Positions 12,734-25,499 are shown, numbered from the stretch's first letter. The stretch: 64,000 nt of DNA from Lepeophtheirus salmonis (GCF_016086655.4 NC_052135.2:19868363-19932362); one strand, 5' to 3'. Numbers and translations are program-made. Notes: generated by a model from the letters alone, not told the origin.

Positions 12734-13932
12734 CAGGGTGTCCACAATCAATTGGAACTATCTTAAAATTCAACCTGCTTGATAAAAATGGAATTTGGAG
12801 TGTATTTGTTAATATGAAAAAGTTAGACATGATATCAAAACAATAAATTTATTCAACATGTCCTCCCTCAGCAGCCACCATCTTCTCCATCCTGCCCTTA
12901 AAGGATTTGCATGCCCTGATGACTTCCGTGGAATCGACAGTATTCCACTCCCTCGTAATGGAGCCCTTCAGGGCCGCGATGCTCTTGTGGCTGACCTTGC
13001 ACACCTCCCTCTCCAACTTCTCGTACCAGTAGTAATCACACGGATTGAGGTCGGGTAAGTTGGAGGGCCATGTGTTGCGATTCCAAAAAGTGATGTCGTG
13101 GGATTTGAAGAGGTTAGTAGTCCTCATGGCGATGTGTGTGGGCGCTGAGTACCTTATTGCGTTAACCCTTTCCTTGGGATAGAAGAAGAAAGGAGACATC
13201 ACCTCACCTGTGCTGTAGATTACACCCAGGGTCATCACAGAGGCCGTGAACTTTGTGGTGAAGACCGCAGGGATCTCTTCTCTCTCCTTGGCAAGCCCCC
13301 TGTCATTCTAGACGTTGTAGCTTCTGTCGACAGTCCAATTCTTCTCGTCGGAGAAGAAGATGATCTTCCTCCATGGATCTTCAGGTCATTGAGGAGACGC
13401 TTACAGTTGGTGAGCCTAGTGGCCTTCATGGATGCCGTGAGGATGTGTTGTTTGGCCATTCGGTATGACCTGCACCCGAGGTGCTCTTTCACAGCCTTGG
13501 AGACCAGCTGCTTGCTCACTCCACGGTTCTTGGTCAACCTGGACAAGGAAGTCCCCGGCGAAGCCTTGATGGACTTCCGGAGGCCTTTGAGGAAGCGGGG
13601 AGTGCAGATTCGGTCACTTCTCATGTTGTGGGCCTTGCGGCAGACCTTCCCCTCAACCTCCCAGGCATTGAAGACCCGGTATACCGTGGTCTTGGGATAG
13701 TTAAGAAGCTTGCAGATAGCAGAGGGCTAGTGTCCCGCGCGAGCCAATTCGAGGATGGCATCTCTCCTTGCTTATTCCATGATGACTATTGTTTGTTGTC
13801 AAAACAATTGTGGTGGAAGTTATAGTGTATTGTTTATGCAACCTTTTTATATTAGTATGATTTAACCCCGAATATCCACATTATGGATCTGGATGAAGTT
13901 TAAAGTAGTTCCAATTTATCGTGGACACCCTG
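12734..13932 (-). mobile_element. mariner-type DNA transposon with intact ends, 1,199 bp
   Basis: Both TIRs are clear. The left end begins CAGGGTGTCCACAATCAATT and the right end, on the minus strand, begins CAGGGTGTCCACGATAAATT. Similarity runs about 34 bp with few mismatches. TA dinucleotides flank both ends (12,732-12,733 and 13,933-13,934), the standard Tc1/mariner target duplication. The transposase runs on the minus strand. The GC content is visibly higher than the surroundings, as expected of a relatively recent insertion. The transposase is broken, so the copy would need help from another copy to move. Confidence 0.92.
12849..13780 (-). pseudogene. mariner-type transposase pseudogene (DD37D-like)
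   Basis: Starts at ATG 13,778-13,780 and ends at the stop 12,849-12,851. In order there is an N-terminal HTH (KLLNYPKTTVYRVFNAWE), a second HTH (LSRLTKNRGVSKQLVSKAV), FFSDEKNW with the first catalytic Asp (13,347-13,349), and LPDLNPCDYYW with the third (13,035-13,037). The block that should hold the second Asp is gone: YPKERVNA runs straight into IRYSAPTH, a loss of roughly 30 codons. If the Asp sat just before SAPTH, the spacing would be 37 residues, as in maT-type mariners. Other lesions are stops at 13,772, 13,727 and 13,308 and a one-base deletion near 13,372-13,379. About 310 codons versus ~340 in the family. Plus-strand frames across it are antisense shadows. Confidence 0.9.
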
Positions 13933-14615
13933 TATAACTACTTGATCTAAAAAATAACAATGTAGCAGCGTGCAAACGTGATACTCAGCTCGCCATATTA
14001 AAAAATAATAACACAAAACACTCAACAAGATAATATTAAAATTGTTAATTAACTGATCATGAAACAAATGATGGTCGGTTAAGCGTTGGATGCTTTGTTG
14101 ATAATAAAAAGGTATATAAATCTGAACTCAAGCTGTTAATACTATAAATATTGGTTAGAAATAAGTCCTTGAATATTTGTGTTTGAAATTTTGAACATTT
14201 TTTTAAACTTTGTAAAAATATTCTTTTTGATTTTCTTCAAATTTAAAATTGGGCATAATTTTTTTATAACCATATTTTGGCGGTACAATTAATGTGGGTA
14301 ACTAATAAGTTGAAAAACTTTGTGTCAATCATATAATTCATTTCTTATGTGAGGATAATTAACCTTATGACACTATTGTAAAAACCAAATCACCCTACTT
14401 ATTTTATAAAAAATATTTTCTTATGAGGTATTGATGATTATTATTTATTAAATAAAAATTGAAATATTATTTTTTCCCTCTGTATGTATATAAATTATTA
14501 AAGCAGGAAATTAAATGGAAATTACAACATTTTATCTGTTTGACAAATAATTATTTTTTCATTAAGTACAAAACTTGTATTATTTGATAATTGTAGAAAT
14601 AAATATTCCAAAATA
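13933..14615. other. unassigned AT-rich DNA
   Basis: Nothing recognisable between the mariner element and the first miniature element. Confidence 0.6.
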
Positions 14616-14791
14616 CAGTCAAACCTGTTTTTTCACCTACCTGTTTTACGAGCGTCACTGTTTTAAGCGACTTTATTTATTTTTCAAATATATACTTGTT
14701 ACAAAGCAGTAAACCTGGTTTAAGAGGTCGCCTGCAATAATTGGGTATTTCCCCCCGTTTCCCTTGCCTGACAACTTTACAGGGTTGACTG
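14616..14791. mobile_element. miniature TA-flanked element (pogo/Tigger-like MITE), 176 bp
   Basis: Begins CAGTCAAACCTGTTTT and ends CAGGGTTGACTG, an imperfect inverted pair, with TA on both sides (14,614-14,615 and 14,792-14,793). It has no coding capacity. CAGTCAAACCTG-type ends with TA duplications are common in miniature relatives of pogo/Tigger elements; this family assignment is inference. Related copies lie at 14,938 and 54,661. Confidence 0.65.
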
Positions 14792-14811
14792 TATTTATAT
14801 ATTATGTTCCT

Positions 14812-14895
14812 ACATTAGTGTGGGTCAAAAATCTGAATTTCAGAAATCGATAAGTAGGTTTATGGGAAATTTGTGAGACCATACCAAATTTTAGA
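14812..14895 (+). repeat. dispersed repeat (GTGGGTCAAAAATCTGAATTT type)
   Basis: GTGGGTCAAAAATCTGAATT at about 14,820 matches 1,160 (GCGGACCGAAAATCTGAATG) and, inverted, 34,000-34,022 (CTGATTTTTGACCCACTC). A non-coding repeat, possibly a truncated miniature transposon. Confidence 0.5.
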
Positions 14896-14937
14896 ACGAT
14901 AAAACGTATTTTGTAAAAGAAACTTTAACTATATATA

Positions 14938-15020
14938 TAGTCAAACCTGTATTAAGCAATCAGTCAAGGGGAAACAAATTGACTGCTTCGGGCATGTTAC
15001 CTCTTACACCAGGTTTGATA
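14938..15020. mobile_element. miniature TA-flanked element, ~83 bp
   Basis: Starts TAGTCAAACCTGTATTAAGC after TA at 14,936-14,937 and ends near ACCAGGTTTGATA, the inverse of the start. It is a shorter relative of the element at 14,616. Confidence 0.55.
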
Positions 15021-15639
15021 TTTTGTGACAATTTAAAAGTGGCGCATAATGGATACAGTTTTACGTCTGGACATCGGTAGTTGGGTAACAATCATTCTCA
15101 GAGATAGATAGGAAGGGAAAGACATAAATGTTTTTGTTTTGTACTCAACAGCCTATGCAAGTTAAAAAAGTGAGTGTTAAAAGTAGGTTCATGTATGAAA
15201 CAATGTAGCACCTATATAATAGTTTGCAGGGAAACACTTAATATAGTTTTTATATAATGAAATTTATGTGTAAGTGAGAACTAGATATGGCCATTTATTG
15301 TGGTGACATGCTTAAATCTGATGACCGTTAGATCAAGATAGTCTGTGTCTACAAAATTAATATTAAAAATAATTATAAATATATAACTTCAAGGCCAAAA
15401 AAATTAAAAAAATATGTGGGAGTTAATCAGATTATAGTTTTAACCCCCATTTTTCATAGCAATTATTTCGTTTGGGAATTAACTTTGTTTGTATATATTC
15501 TTAGAAAGGATATAAGGGAAAATCGATAAGTGATTTTTTATAATACATAAATATAAAAGTTTTTACCAATGATTTGTAAACATTATTTTTCTTTATTTAT
15601 CTTATTTTTTAGCTTTTGTTATGTCGCTTTCTAAATTCA
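15021..15639. other. unassigned AT-rich DNA
   Basis: Nothing recognisable. Confidence 0.6.
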
Positions 15640-15910
15640 GTTCCTCAGCTTGTAACGGGTCCGCATATAATCAGTAATCGCATAGTCTTGTTTTCCTGAG
15701 ATATCCCAAATGTACTTAGTTCATAATATAAGTTTCAGTGACATTGAGATGTCTCATATTTTTTATGATAAGAGTGACTTTTCTTGTAGTGCTACGAAAC
15801 TCGACTGTTTGCATGTGGATCCGCCGGTATATTTCCAAATTATATAATCGCCAGCTTCAAAAGTTCATCCCTTACTATTTAAGTGTTTTGTTGCAGGCTG
15901 GATTGGATTA
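15640..15910 (+). repeat. dispersed repeat, ACACAACCCGGTCCAC family copy 1
   Basis: ATTATATAATCGCCAGCTTC followed by AAAAGTTCATCCCTTACTA and GGCTGGATTGGATTAAGGAA matches 37,195-37,365 (ATTATACAATCCACAGCTCC, then TAGCTCGTTCATCACTTACT and GGATTGGATTGGGTTA). It also matches the reverse complement of 49,790-50,010. Non-coding in all copies. Confidence 0.55.
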
Positions 15911-17362
15911 AGGAATTTAAATAAGTTCATAATTCGTTATAATGATAAAATAAACAAAGTGAGACTAGCTTAAAATTTATTCTTTCTTGTTAAAGAATAA
16001 AAGTTAGTAATTAAATTTCACATTATTTATAGTTAAAAATGGGATCCTTATATTTCCCAGGATTCCACTCAACGATAATTTCCCCAGAAATGAGAAACCC
16101 TATTGTCAGTGTACTTACTTCAAAAGCTCCTTGACTTTCCAAATATCTTTGGAAACCTATTTCCAAAAATAAAGTGTCTTGTTCTCACACTCTTTTATCC
16201 ATCTTCAACATTGATTCCTAATATTTTTTTAGTATAATAAGTTGTGGTTTATCTTCAAATATTAAAAGAGTCTTTCCCGAGTTTTCATTGTTTTTTTAGT
16301 CTTTTTGATTGAAGTTTTTTGAAAAGGCATAGTTAGTTTAGCATTATAATGGATCTTGAAGAATGAAGTAAAAATATAAATAATGGTAAATTACAAATCA
16401 CTTAAAGAACATTAAACCTTTTAATAAATTTCAAATGTATTTTACAAATTTTAAGAGTTAATCAATTTTTTATTTATCTATCAATACAAATTGAAGATCA
16501 AGTCTCTTGCTTAAATAATATCTAATTATTTTAGTTAGAAAAACAAATCAAAATTAAATTAAAAGAATTGCAATTACTATTTACTCTGTATTACAATCTA
16601 AAACAACACTTTATTTAAAAAATAGATGGGATTCCAAGTTGACAAATGCTCATATTGTTCAACAATGCACTTAAATATTTAAAAAAGGGATCTTTATTAG
16701 AGTTGTAAATTTGTGGTAATTTGGCGACCTGAGTAGTACTTTTGATTTTCTAAAGCTATATTTGTTATTCTTTGACTCTAAAGAAGATAATATCGGTAAT
16801 AGCAAATTAATAAGAGCAGTATTATTTTTCTTTTATTACCATTTAATTATTTTAAATTGCTTGTTTCATCATAATTTATATTATATTCACATCCCTAAAT
16901 AACATATTTTAGATTGTAACAACTAGTATTTTTTTCATAAATAATGTAGAGTAAGACGGAGGATGGGTCATGAATTGAGAAGAATTGCGAATCAACATTG
17001 GATGTATTATAGTTTACAGATATATATCATTGTTAGACACCCATTTGGATTTGTGTTTACTTTCTTAATTCAGATACTAAAGGGTAGGACAAAAGCCATG
17101 CAACCATTGTGATTGCCTATAGTTTTGTTCAAGGAAAAGATAAGTAAGTTTGGTATTCATATTTTGTCTTTACCTTTTTTTCCCGCTATGATTGGAAAAT
17201 TATATTGACTGAATGGTGACTGCTATTCGAAAATGGACGAAAAATCTTCCATTTCACCAGACAACCTTAGGATTCAGTAATGTAATTAACTTGTTGATCA
17301 TAATCCCTCAGTAGCAATTTATGGACTAATTGATATCAAATTTTCAAATCAGTTTTCAAAAT
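15911..17362. other. unassigned AT-rich DNA
   Basis: No gene recognised. On the minus strand a 22-codon open stretch ends at a good donor-like site (TTTTGAA/GTAAGTAC, near 16,115-16,125), but no matching acceptor or longer frame supports an exon. Confidence 0.5.
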
Positions 17363-17640
17363 TCACCTTAAACTGCGTGCAGAAACGTGTAACTTGGAAG
17401 CACGTCTCCGAATTAATGTTTCTAGAGACTCTGCAACACGATTGCGCTCCAAAGCCACATTTTCAGCGTACCGTACTGTCGAAAATTCGCATGTAAACGA
17501 TAAATTGTGGTTTAGTGTGGCACTTTGTGTGTAGGATATCAAAATCGTAGCGGGAATTTTGCCCAAGCCGTTACATGCAGCTAATCCATTAAAACATCAT
17601 AACAGCAAAGTTGCTCTTCTCAACAAATGAGTATATGAGT
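17363..17640 (-). pseudogene. Tc1/mariner transposase N-terminal fragment
   Basis: A 67-codon minus-strand frame ends ETLIRRRASKLHVSARSLR before a stop. An RRR..L.VS..SLRRIL-like block is typical of the second HTH of insect mariner-type transposases, and the preceding STVRYAENVALER fits the RSVRT.ENI linker seen in such proteins. No catalytic motif or TIR is nearby, so this is an isolated relic. Could also be chance; moderate confidence. Confidence 0.45.
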
Positions 17641-17820
17641 TATGTACATATTTTGGAATTTATGATCGAGTTTTCAAATAACTTTTTTAAACTATTATAT
17701 TATTTATCCATCCAAGCGGTGAAAATATGGGATATATCTTATACTGTATTAATCTTGTCTGGCTTGCTAATAATGTATTAGTTTAGAAAAGTTAATAAAA
17801 TATAATAGTAAAAAAAAAGT

Positions 17821-17972
17821 ATTCAATTTCTTTACTGACGATTATAATAACATATCTAGCAGCTATGAAAGGGAAGGGAAGTAAAGTTTCATATGGCTAT
17901 AAAATTTATTTTTTATGTTAAAATGACTGTACACCCTAGGGAAGTACTTGCTGTAGGATTTGAAGAGTAACA
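17821..17972 (+). repeat. dispersed repeat, GGGAAGTACTTG family copy
   Basis: A block from GCTATGAAAGGGAAGGGAAG through AGTTTCATATGGCTATAAAA to GGGAAGTACTTGCTGTAGGA and TTTGAAGAGTAAC matches the reverse complement of 25,500-25,690 (including GGGAAGTACTGGCATTAGGA and TTTGAAGAGTAAGT). Non-coding. Confidence 0.55.
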
Positions 17973-18532
17973 AACGGATGGTTAAATGAAACTTAATTTT
18001 TTTAGCTACCTAATGGAATAATATACCAAAATGTAATCTGAACTTCATCATACAAACCATTCTATATTTATATGTTGACAAACCTTATATATATATAAAT
18101 CCTGGTATTTGTGGGGGGAAAATTTGATCCTCTTCATATACATACATAAAACGTATAAAACTCCACGCATATCCCTTAAAAATGCATTCGAATAAATCAA
18201 AGAATGAATTTCAAAATTCAATGATAATAAATTTTATTCGCCTCGCTCTGTATGATTACAAATAAAATAATGTTAATAACAATAACAAAAAAAAATTAAT
18301 TACAAGCAAAAAGATTATTATTTATGATGATTGGATAAGAATAAAAGAAACTTCTTTCCTAAATTTATTTCTTAATGGTAAAATATTTTATTCTTAAGAT
18401 ATAGAGATTGTCATTTTAAAAGATTATTTTAACACTATGATTTCAAAAAAGATTCAAGGAGCGTTCCGGATCTCCATATGTCATAACTATTTTAAATTTC
18501 CAAAAAATTTACCATACTTACAAATAAAATGA

Positions 18533-18722
18533 ATGTAATAATCCTGACAATTTGAAGAATGTTTTGGAGGATAGCAGCTTAGCTGTGACGACGTTTTATT
18601 AGATCAGCAGTAAGTACCCATGAGAGAAAGGGAAAAATCTACAAATCCCACTTCTTTTATTAGATGGAAACATAGGCTGGAATTAGTCTGATGTCGGTCC
18701 TCAATTCTACTCCGACCTCATG
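18533..18722 (-). repeat. SINE-like dispersed repeat, copy 2
   Basis: Inverted copy of the family at 3,205. The 3' end reads TAATCCTGACAATTTGAAGA on this strand, then GCAGCTTAGCTGTGACGACG, and the GGTCCTCAATTCTACTCCGA block near 18,695 matches the 5' half of copy 1. Confidence 0.65.
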
Positions 18723-20999
18723 AGGATTTACAAAAATAACTCATGAGCAAATTTTCATAATTACACTCTGTCTTTCATTAATTTCAGTAGTTAATCCCGG
18801 AATGAAAAAAAAAATCAATTACTTGCTAATTTGAAATAGATATATTTCCTATCAAATTTTTTTAAATTACACAAATAACTTAATTAGGCCTTTAATAATT
18901 CGAAAACGAAGAAAAAATCACGTACTCACACGAATATAAGAACATCGGTTTGCTTTAAGTTTTTAATATTTATTTGTTAATAATGTGGATGACATTTATT
19001 GTTATTATGAATTCTCTGATATTCTAGAATTATTCATGTTACCTCTTGTTTTACTGTAAAATAAGGTTATAGTTAATTTGTTAAAAGGACCAAAAAAAAA
19101 AAAAATTTGATCATAAAAAATGCCAAAATTATGCCTTTGAAGATCATAGGAGCAAAACAATGATTTGTATTACAATTTAATATAGTATATTATATTATAA
19201 ACTAGTCGGAGTATCCGGCGTTTCTTTGAGTTATTTCTTAAATTATAAGTATAAAGATATGATTGTATAAAAACCTCTAAAACTCACACCCTCAATCCAA
19301 TATGTTGTACGAATTATCTTTCCCTATACCCTGTTTTAAAAATTTGAAAAAGAGTCATCTTACCCTCTATACATACATACATATGGTACATCAACAAGCA
19401 TTCATGGGTATAAAATAATACCCATTAAAGGATCATTTTCATTTAAAAAAAATATATAATATATAAGTAATAATAATGCAATGAGAGAAACGGAACAAAA
19501 GTCAATTATTTTCCTCAATAATGAATTGATCCATAAATCTTTGGTAATAAAGACTGAAAAGGATTTTATCATAGAAAAATGAAACGTTTCATGCTATTTT
19601 TATCATTATCAACAATAGTAAATAAGTAGCATCTCATGTTATTAACGAAATGGAGGTTATTACATTATGTTCAAATCATTGAGGTTTTTTATGCACATTA
19701 GTTCAAGTCAAATATAATAGAATTTTCAACAGGTAGTTATTTCCACTTTATTTTCTCTTTTAATAAAAAGAAAGAAAACAACTGAACTCCTGCTATTGTT
19801 GATTTATCATTCAATGAATTTATATGTCTTTTAGTATAATAAATATTTTTCTAACTTATTTACCGTAACAGTTTTTGATTACATTTATATAAAGTCTGAA
19901 TAAAATATTATATTTAAAGCCAGTTGAGCAAAAAATGTCACACATAAAAGAGTTTTAGTTTTATAATTTTAGGTTATATAAATAGTTTTCTATATGATGT
20001 TATAATAATCACATAAATGCAAATTAAAATCCAAATGTGTCAACCTGTTAATAATCCAAATTGGTTGTAATATAGTTATTGGATAAAAGTTATCTCAGCG
20101 ATGAACTATCTTTTTAACAAAAGGATACGTACCAATCTTGTAGTAATTTAACATTTTGAAATATTTATATGTGAAAAAATTAGAAATTATGTTTACAAAC
20201 TTGGTTAGCTCTATTTGACTTACCTATAACAGATCTGTGGCTCAGTTACACCCCACCTGTTCAGAATAATTTATCTCAAATACTTCTGATAATTTATAAT
20301 ATTATATAATAATAAAACAATAAGATTACATGTTTAGATTACAATTGTGTAAGTATCAAAGGAGGAAGAAGGTAAGGCTCATATTTTTTTTAATGAAACT
20401 ACCAAACAAAACGATCAATTTTTTTGTGAGAGCACCAAACACATAAAAAACTCCATATTGAAATATTTTGATCATATAATTGTCTTTTAAAATAGTTAAT
20501 GCGTGATTGTTTATATTTCTTTAATAAAATTCATGTACTTTGTATATTTTTTAGGTAGAGATGCCATGTAATTGTACTCTAACATGTGCTTTAGCTATGT
20601 GGATATATTTGGCAGAGTCTCGTAAGTTAAAAATATGAATAAATAAATAAAATATATTCAAACTTCAATAAAATGCATTCGCATATATATTGAATTTTGG
20701 TTTTGATTTATGAATTCCCCCCCCGTCCCCAAAAAAAAGCTTAATAAAAGAACTGTCGATCGGATCAGAGGATAAAAATGTTTTATATGTATATGTGTAT
20801 ATATACTTATACAATGTATAGTCTTAATTTTATGCCTTTATATGATAAATCTTCCCTTTTTTTATATTTAAATTTATGGCGATATGAACCTATTGATTTC
20901 CATTCAAAATATCCTGCAAAATATAAAAATGTTATGTGGTTAGTATTTGATGTATGTTGTGTTTGAAAACTTGAGATGTCAGAATTTCCTTCTTATTTA
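18723..20999. other. unassigned AT-rich DNA
   Basis: No gene recognised. The 62-codon frame at 20,778-20,966 is Tyr/Phe-rich and looks random. Confidence 0.55.
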
Positions 21000-21330
21000 T
21001 ATTGCGACACCATTATCCTTTGACCAGCTGTGATTATTCTTGTCGGGTGTTTTTCTACTTTTAAGTAATGATGCACACAGTCAATTTTAATTCCCACTTT
21101 AAGAGCAGAGACGAATTGATGAGACATTCTATAATTACCACGAGAGGACAGGTAGGGACCTGCCTAAACACTAATCAGAAAACTTTTTCTCATCCAATAG
21201 GAGTGTTGCTATGAGGAGATTAAAACAAGCATGCGTGGGTCCACATCACCCCTTTTATATTGTAATAGAGTCCTTCAACACTCAACTTATTAGAAGGGAG
21301 AATTAGAAAACAAGAAATCAAACCCTACGG
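21000..21330 (+). other. less AT-rich stretch with promoter-like boxes
   Basis: CCAATAGG at about 21,195 and TTTTATATT at about 21,255 lie in the right order for a CCAAT box and a TATA box. No gene is recognised downstream, only the retrotransposon relic at 21,331. This may be part of the same retroelement or chance. Confidence 0.15.
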
Positions 21331-21680
21331 TGTTTTTAGTCTCCAAACGTCTTCATAGGCTGGATACTAGTTTGGGAAAATTCAGGTAAGGAGAAGAAAG
21401 TGGAAATGAAATCGGTAAAGATGAATCCGTTCACAAATTTAAGGGAAAGGGGAATGAAGTATCGTCTTGACCCATCTACAGTCTTTACAAATATGTCAAG
21501 CCCAGACGAAAGATATAGGCTTTTCATATTTTGTAAGAAGCTCACAGTGTCCTCCTCCCATTTATTTTACGAATGTGAAATCGTGAAACCTGTGAAAAAG
21601 TTTGTGGCTAAAAAAAATTAAGGATGAATACATCCTGGAACTTTAAAAGAAGAAGTGAAAGTTGCTATGCTTCCCAAAAC
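21331..21680 (+). pseudogene. non-LTR retrotransposon C-terminal fragment
   Basis: The frame 21,400-21,621 contains FIFCKKLTVSSSHLFYECEI. A Cys followed by a H-x4-C pattern is typical of the zinc-knuckle-like C-terminus of LINE reverse transcriptases (usual form C-x2-C...H-x4-C). The preceding TNLRERGMKYRLDPSTVFTN is basic and protein-like. The rest of the polymerase is absent, and no poly-A tail or target duplication was identified. Assignment is by motif alone. Confidence 0.4.
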
Positions 21681-24600
21681 TAAAACTCGATGTCGTTGAA
21701 AAGCGGACACTCTTCTAAATAAACAAAAGTGACGAAAAATTGGCATTTTCTCTATGAGTTTAATTAAGTTTGTTATAAAAGCACAACTTCATCATAAAAA
21801 AGATAAAATATTAGAAAATTAATACTTTGGAAATCCTTAAAGAGTTTTTAATTGACCAAAATATTTCTTAAATTTAGTAAGCTATCCATGTTTATAAAAA
21901 TATCTGAAGTATTGCTATCTGGAGGCCAAAAAAACAGAAATAAATGGATTTTGTTTGTTCTTTCTGATTCTTTTCTGTGGAAAGGTTGTGGGATACAATA
22001 AATATAACTTCGTGATATAAATCAACTAGTAATATCCTCACAAGTAAGTCCATACTATTGAACTAATATTAAATAACTATTGGAAATTATTCACAACTGA
22101 ACAAGAACTCATTTTAAGTCACCATCAACAAGAATAAGAGAAAAATAAATACAAACTTTTAGAACTGACAGCTAAATTGGGTGGAATTTTTTGTATAAGT
22201 GAAGTAATGTCGTGATATGATGTCATTATTTGTCAAAAATTGTTTTTTGGAGTTTTTGCGTCCAATTCGGACAGGACTTCAAAAATTTTAAAAGCAATAC
22301 ATCACTAGTAAATGTAATGAATATTACAAAATAAAGTCATCAAAAATTGAAAAAGGAAAAAGTGTGTCAAAGTGAATATAATGATTACACAAATACATAT
22401 ATCATTGAATTCTAAATTAATTTTCAAATCATGATATGCTAATTGATTTGAAGGGAAGTGATGATTTTGAAGTATGTAGCTAGAGATGGGAGGAAGTCAC
22501 ATTTTCTCTCTTTTTTTTTCATGAATAAGAGGGATGAATAAATTATATTAATCAATAGCTATATTGTAACTTTTAAAGCAGGGGAGCTATGCAAGTAATA
22601 CGTATATTACTATATATACATGTATTGATTCAGCCTGGATGCACCTCCTTTAAATCAAGTCATGCATTAACGCATTTAGCCATTATTACTTTTTCTTTTT
22701 TCCCCTCTTCCGAACAAGTTCAAATATATAACTAAAAAAACTGTGCAATAATTCAAACAAAGAGCACAAAGGTAAATATTTAAGCACTAATTGTATTAAT
22801 CTTTTTTTTTATATATGATTTCTTCATTTAAAAAAAAAGACCTAAAAAGGGTGGAAAAACTCATGAGAGATTTGGCAAAAATACACAAGTACAATTACTC
22901 CAAAATAATATATGTTTGTATTTAGTATAAAAAAGCTCACAAAGTTTGACATTTTATCCAAAGATGTGTTTCAAAAGAAGTTTTTAAAGATAATCCTGGC
23001 CAATAAAATTTCGACTTTCTTTTTGTTTTTACATTGAAATGTTGTTTTTTATTACGACGTGATACATGAAAAGGACTTTTTATCTCAAAGTTTTTTTTAT
23101 GTGTCAAACAGAGTCCTTTAAAAGATATATTTTTTCCCATCATTTAGCGTTATTTTTCTCTGTAAAAAATCTAACTAAAAGAAAAAAAGTATTAAATATT
23201 CTTTGTAAAAGTGAACTTTTCATTTCAAGTCAAATTAATTCCTAATTTTTGATCACAATGTCAAAAATTATAATTTGACGTAAATTGAAAACCAACAACT
23301 TCTTAGAAAATTGAACAAATTTTCTAATTACAATAGTTCCAAATAATAATGATAAAATGAATATTTACCTCTTGCAGGTTTTTTTGCAGTTTTACAAATT
23401 GAACATTTTTTTTTCCGCATTTCAATAAATTTATTGTACCTTTTTGTTTCAGACATTTGGAAGCACTACCCAGAAATAAAAATTAAATGGCTTTATTTTC
23501 TTATCACTTTATTTTGAATGTAACTTGATGTTTTAAATATGTATGGAAAAAATAAACGAAATCAGAGGAGGTCTTAAGTGACCATCAAGAGCTTATATAT
23601 ATGCACACTGGGCCTTTAAATATATACAACTATTTATCATATTACAATATATGCTTAAATTTGCTATTAATGCTATTAAATCCTTAAATTTTGTATCTTT
23701 TCCTACGCTTAATCATGTTTGATATCAAGACTTGCTTTAAGGAAAGATAAAAAAGGTAAGGACATGTATTCTAGGGCCCCAAATATATACATAAAAGTGA
23801 TCAGTGGCCTCATAGGATACCCTCCTATTTTGTTGATTATTAGCACATATGATTCAACTACCAATTGTTACAATTGAGAGAATAAATAAGAAAATCTATT
23901 AAAAAAATTGAAAATCATGAAACGTCTGATGCATCCAAACACAGTTGTTGTTTTTTCAACTATCAATTTTCCTATTTTTCTATTTATTATTGTTCTGAAT
24001 GTTGAGTTTTTATTCTCAAAATTATTCCTTATTTAACTACTTTAATATAAAGAACAGTTCAACGTCTGTAGATGTGCTATCAAGTACCAACTGAAGAACT
24101 AGGTTTAACTAAAAAATATAATAGTATTCGCTAGATGATGTGAATTTACTAAGTTGTTGTAATAAGAAAATAAGTATAAAAATTGCTAATAAGAAATAAC
24201 AAAGGCAATCTGGCACCACTATCCTTGGGATTGTAGGTAAACAACTTTGAAGCCCCATTCTTTATATTTTGTTTTCCCTTTTTGGAGGAGGTAATATTTA
24301 AATATACCATAATGTATCAAATGTGGGTTGTATAGTTTTTACATTTTAATAAAGCATTCATTTCAATATAAGTTTGATCATTTGGTGTTATTTTACATTT
24401 TCTCGAAAATACTGATAAGAGATCCACGAAATAATACATATTTATAATATTGTAACGCGGTTTGGTTCGCTACGACCCTTGCAGTCCTATTAGTTTCTAC
24501 CATCGGTGTTATACGTATATTAATAACCATATATTTAATATTTTGATATTATATAATATTGATTATTTTTTATCATTCTTTATTTGGTTCATATATTATA

Positions 24601-25499
24601 CATAACATACATATATGTAGTACTAGTGAGGACGACATAAATAAACTAGATAAATTGTGTGGGTTATCATTTTTTACAAAATCGAACACATATTTTGCAC
24701 CATAGAAATATATGTTGCACCTTAAATAATCATGCAACCACTTTTAAAGAATTATTCAGTTTTTTGTTCTTAGTTACTTCTAAGTAATCTGCATTTATTG
24801 GTTCAGGTTTAATTTAAGTATTATTGTCCCACAATTAATGATGGGTAACAAATTCGACAGGGTGTTGAACATACCTTCATCTGGTAATTAAAAGTTTGCA
24901 ATTTGGGATAACTTAAGATTTTCTGATAAAGATGGCAAAATGGGAGAAAAGTTTTGGACAAAAGTTTAACCATCTGTAAGTATTGTTCCACGCGATCGTT
25001 AATAATGCGAGTGGGAGTAAATCAAACATGTCAACTCATTTGCGAAGAAATATTCCAAACAAGTCTGGGGGTTGGGGGAGAGAGATGGGAAAATGACACA
25101 ATAACGGAAGTGCCAATATTTGAAAATTTAGCAACATCTTGGCAATGATACTCAAAGGTCACAAAGAATGAAAAAAAAAGAAATAAATGACAAACAATTC
25201 TATTAAAAAAACATTTTTACTATTATACTGTACTGAGCCGTATACGGTGAAGAGTCTACAGCAGCTATACCAAACCGTGATTTTAGTGTTCTGTGCCAAC
25301 CTTAGTAATTACCATATCAAATTTATTCATGGAAAACTAGTCTTTCAAGTTGTTATATGGGATTATGATTTCTGTGACTCTTTAGAATAATTACATGAAT
25401 AAATAACATAATTAATACTATCATTCTTCTGATTTACATAAATATATATCAAAAATATAATGTATGATAATAAGGACAACTGACTGTAATTTAAGACAT
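21681..25499. other. unassigned AT-rich DNA
   Basis: No gene recognised. The frames at 22,937-23,143 (-), 24,954-25,148 (+) and 25,187-25,390 (+) show no motif. CAGGGTG at 24,859 resembles a mariner end, but no partner was found. Confidence 0.5.

Noticed and set aside
13389..13825. Plus-strand frames of 103 and 114 codons
   Set aside because: They are antisense to the minus-strand mariner transposase, whose motifs (FFSDEKNW, LPDLNPCDYYW) are clear.
16100..16190. Possible short exon ending at a GTAAGT donor on the minus strand
   Set aside because: No acceptor, no neighbouring exon and only ~22 open codons.
21190..21265. CCAAT and TATA boxes as a promoter
   Set aside because: Such motifs are frequent by chance in AT-rich DNA and no gene was found downstream; kept only as a low-confidence note.
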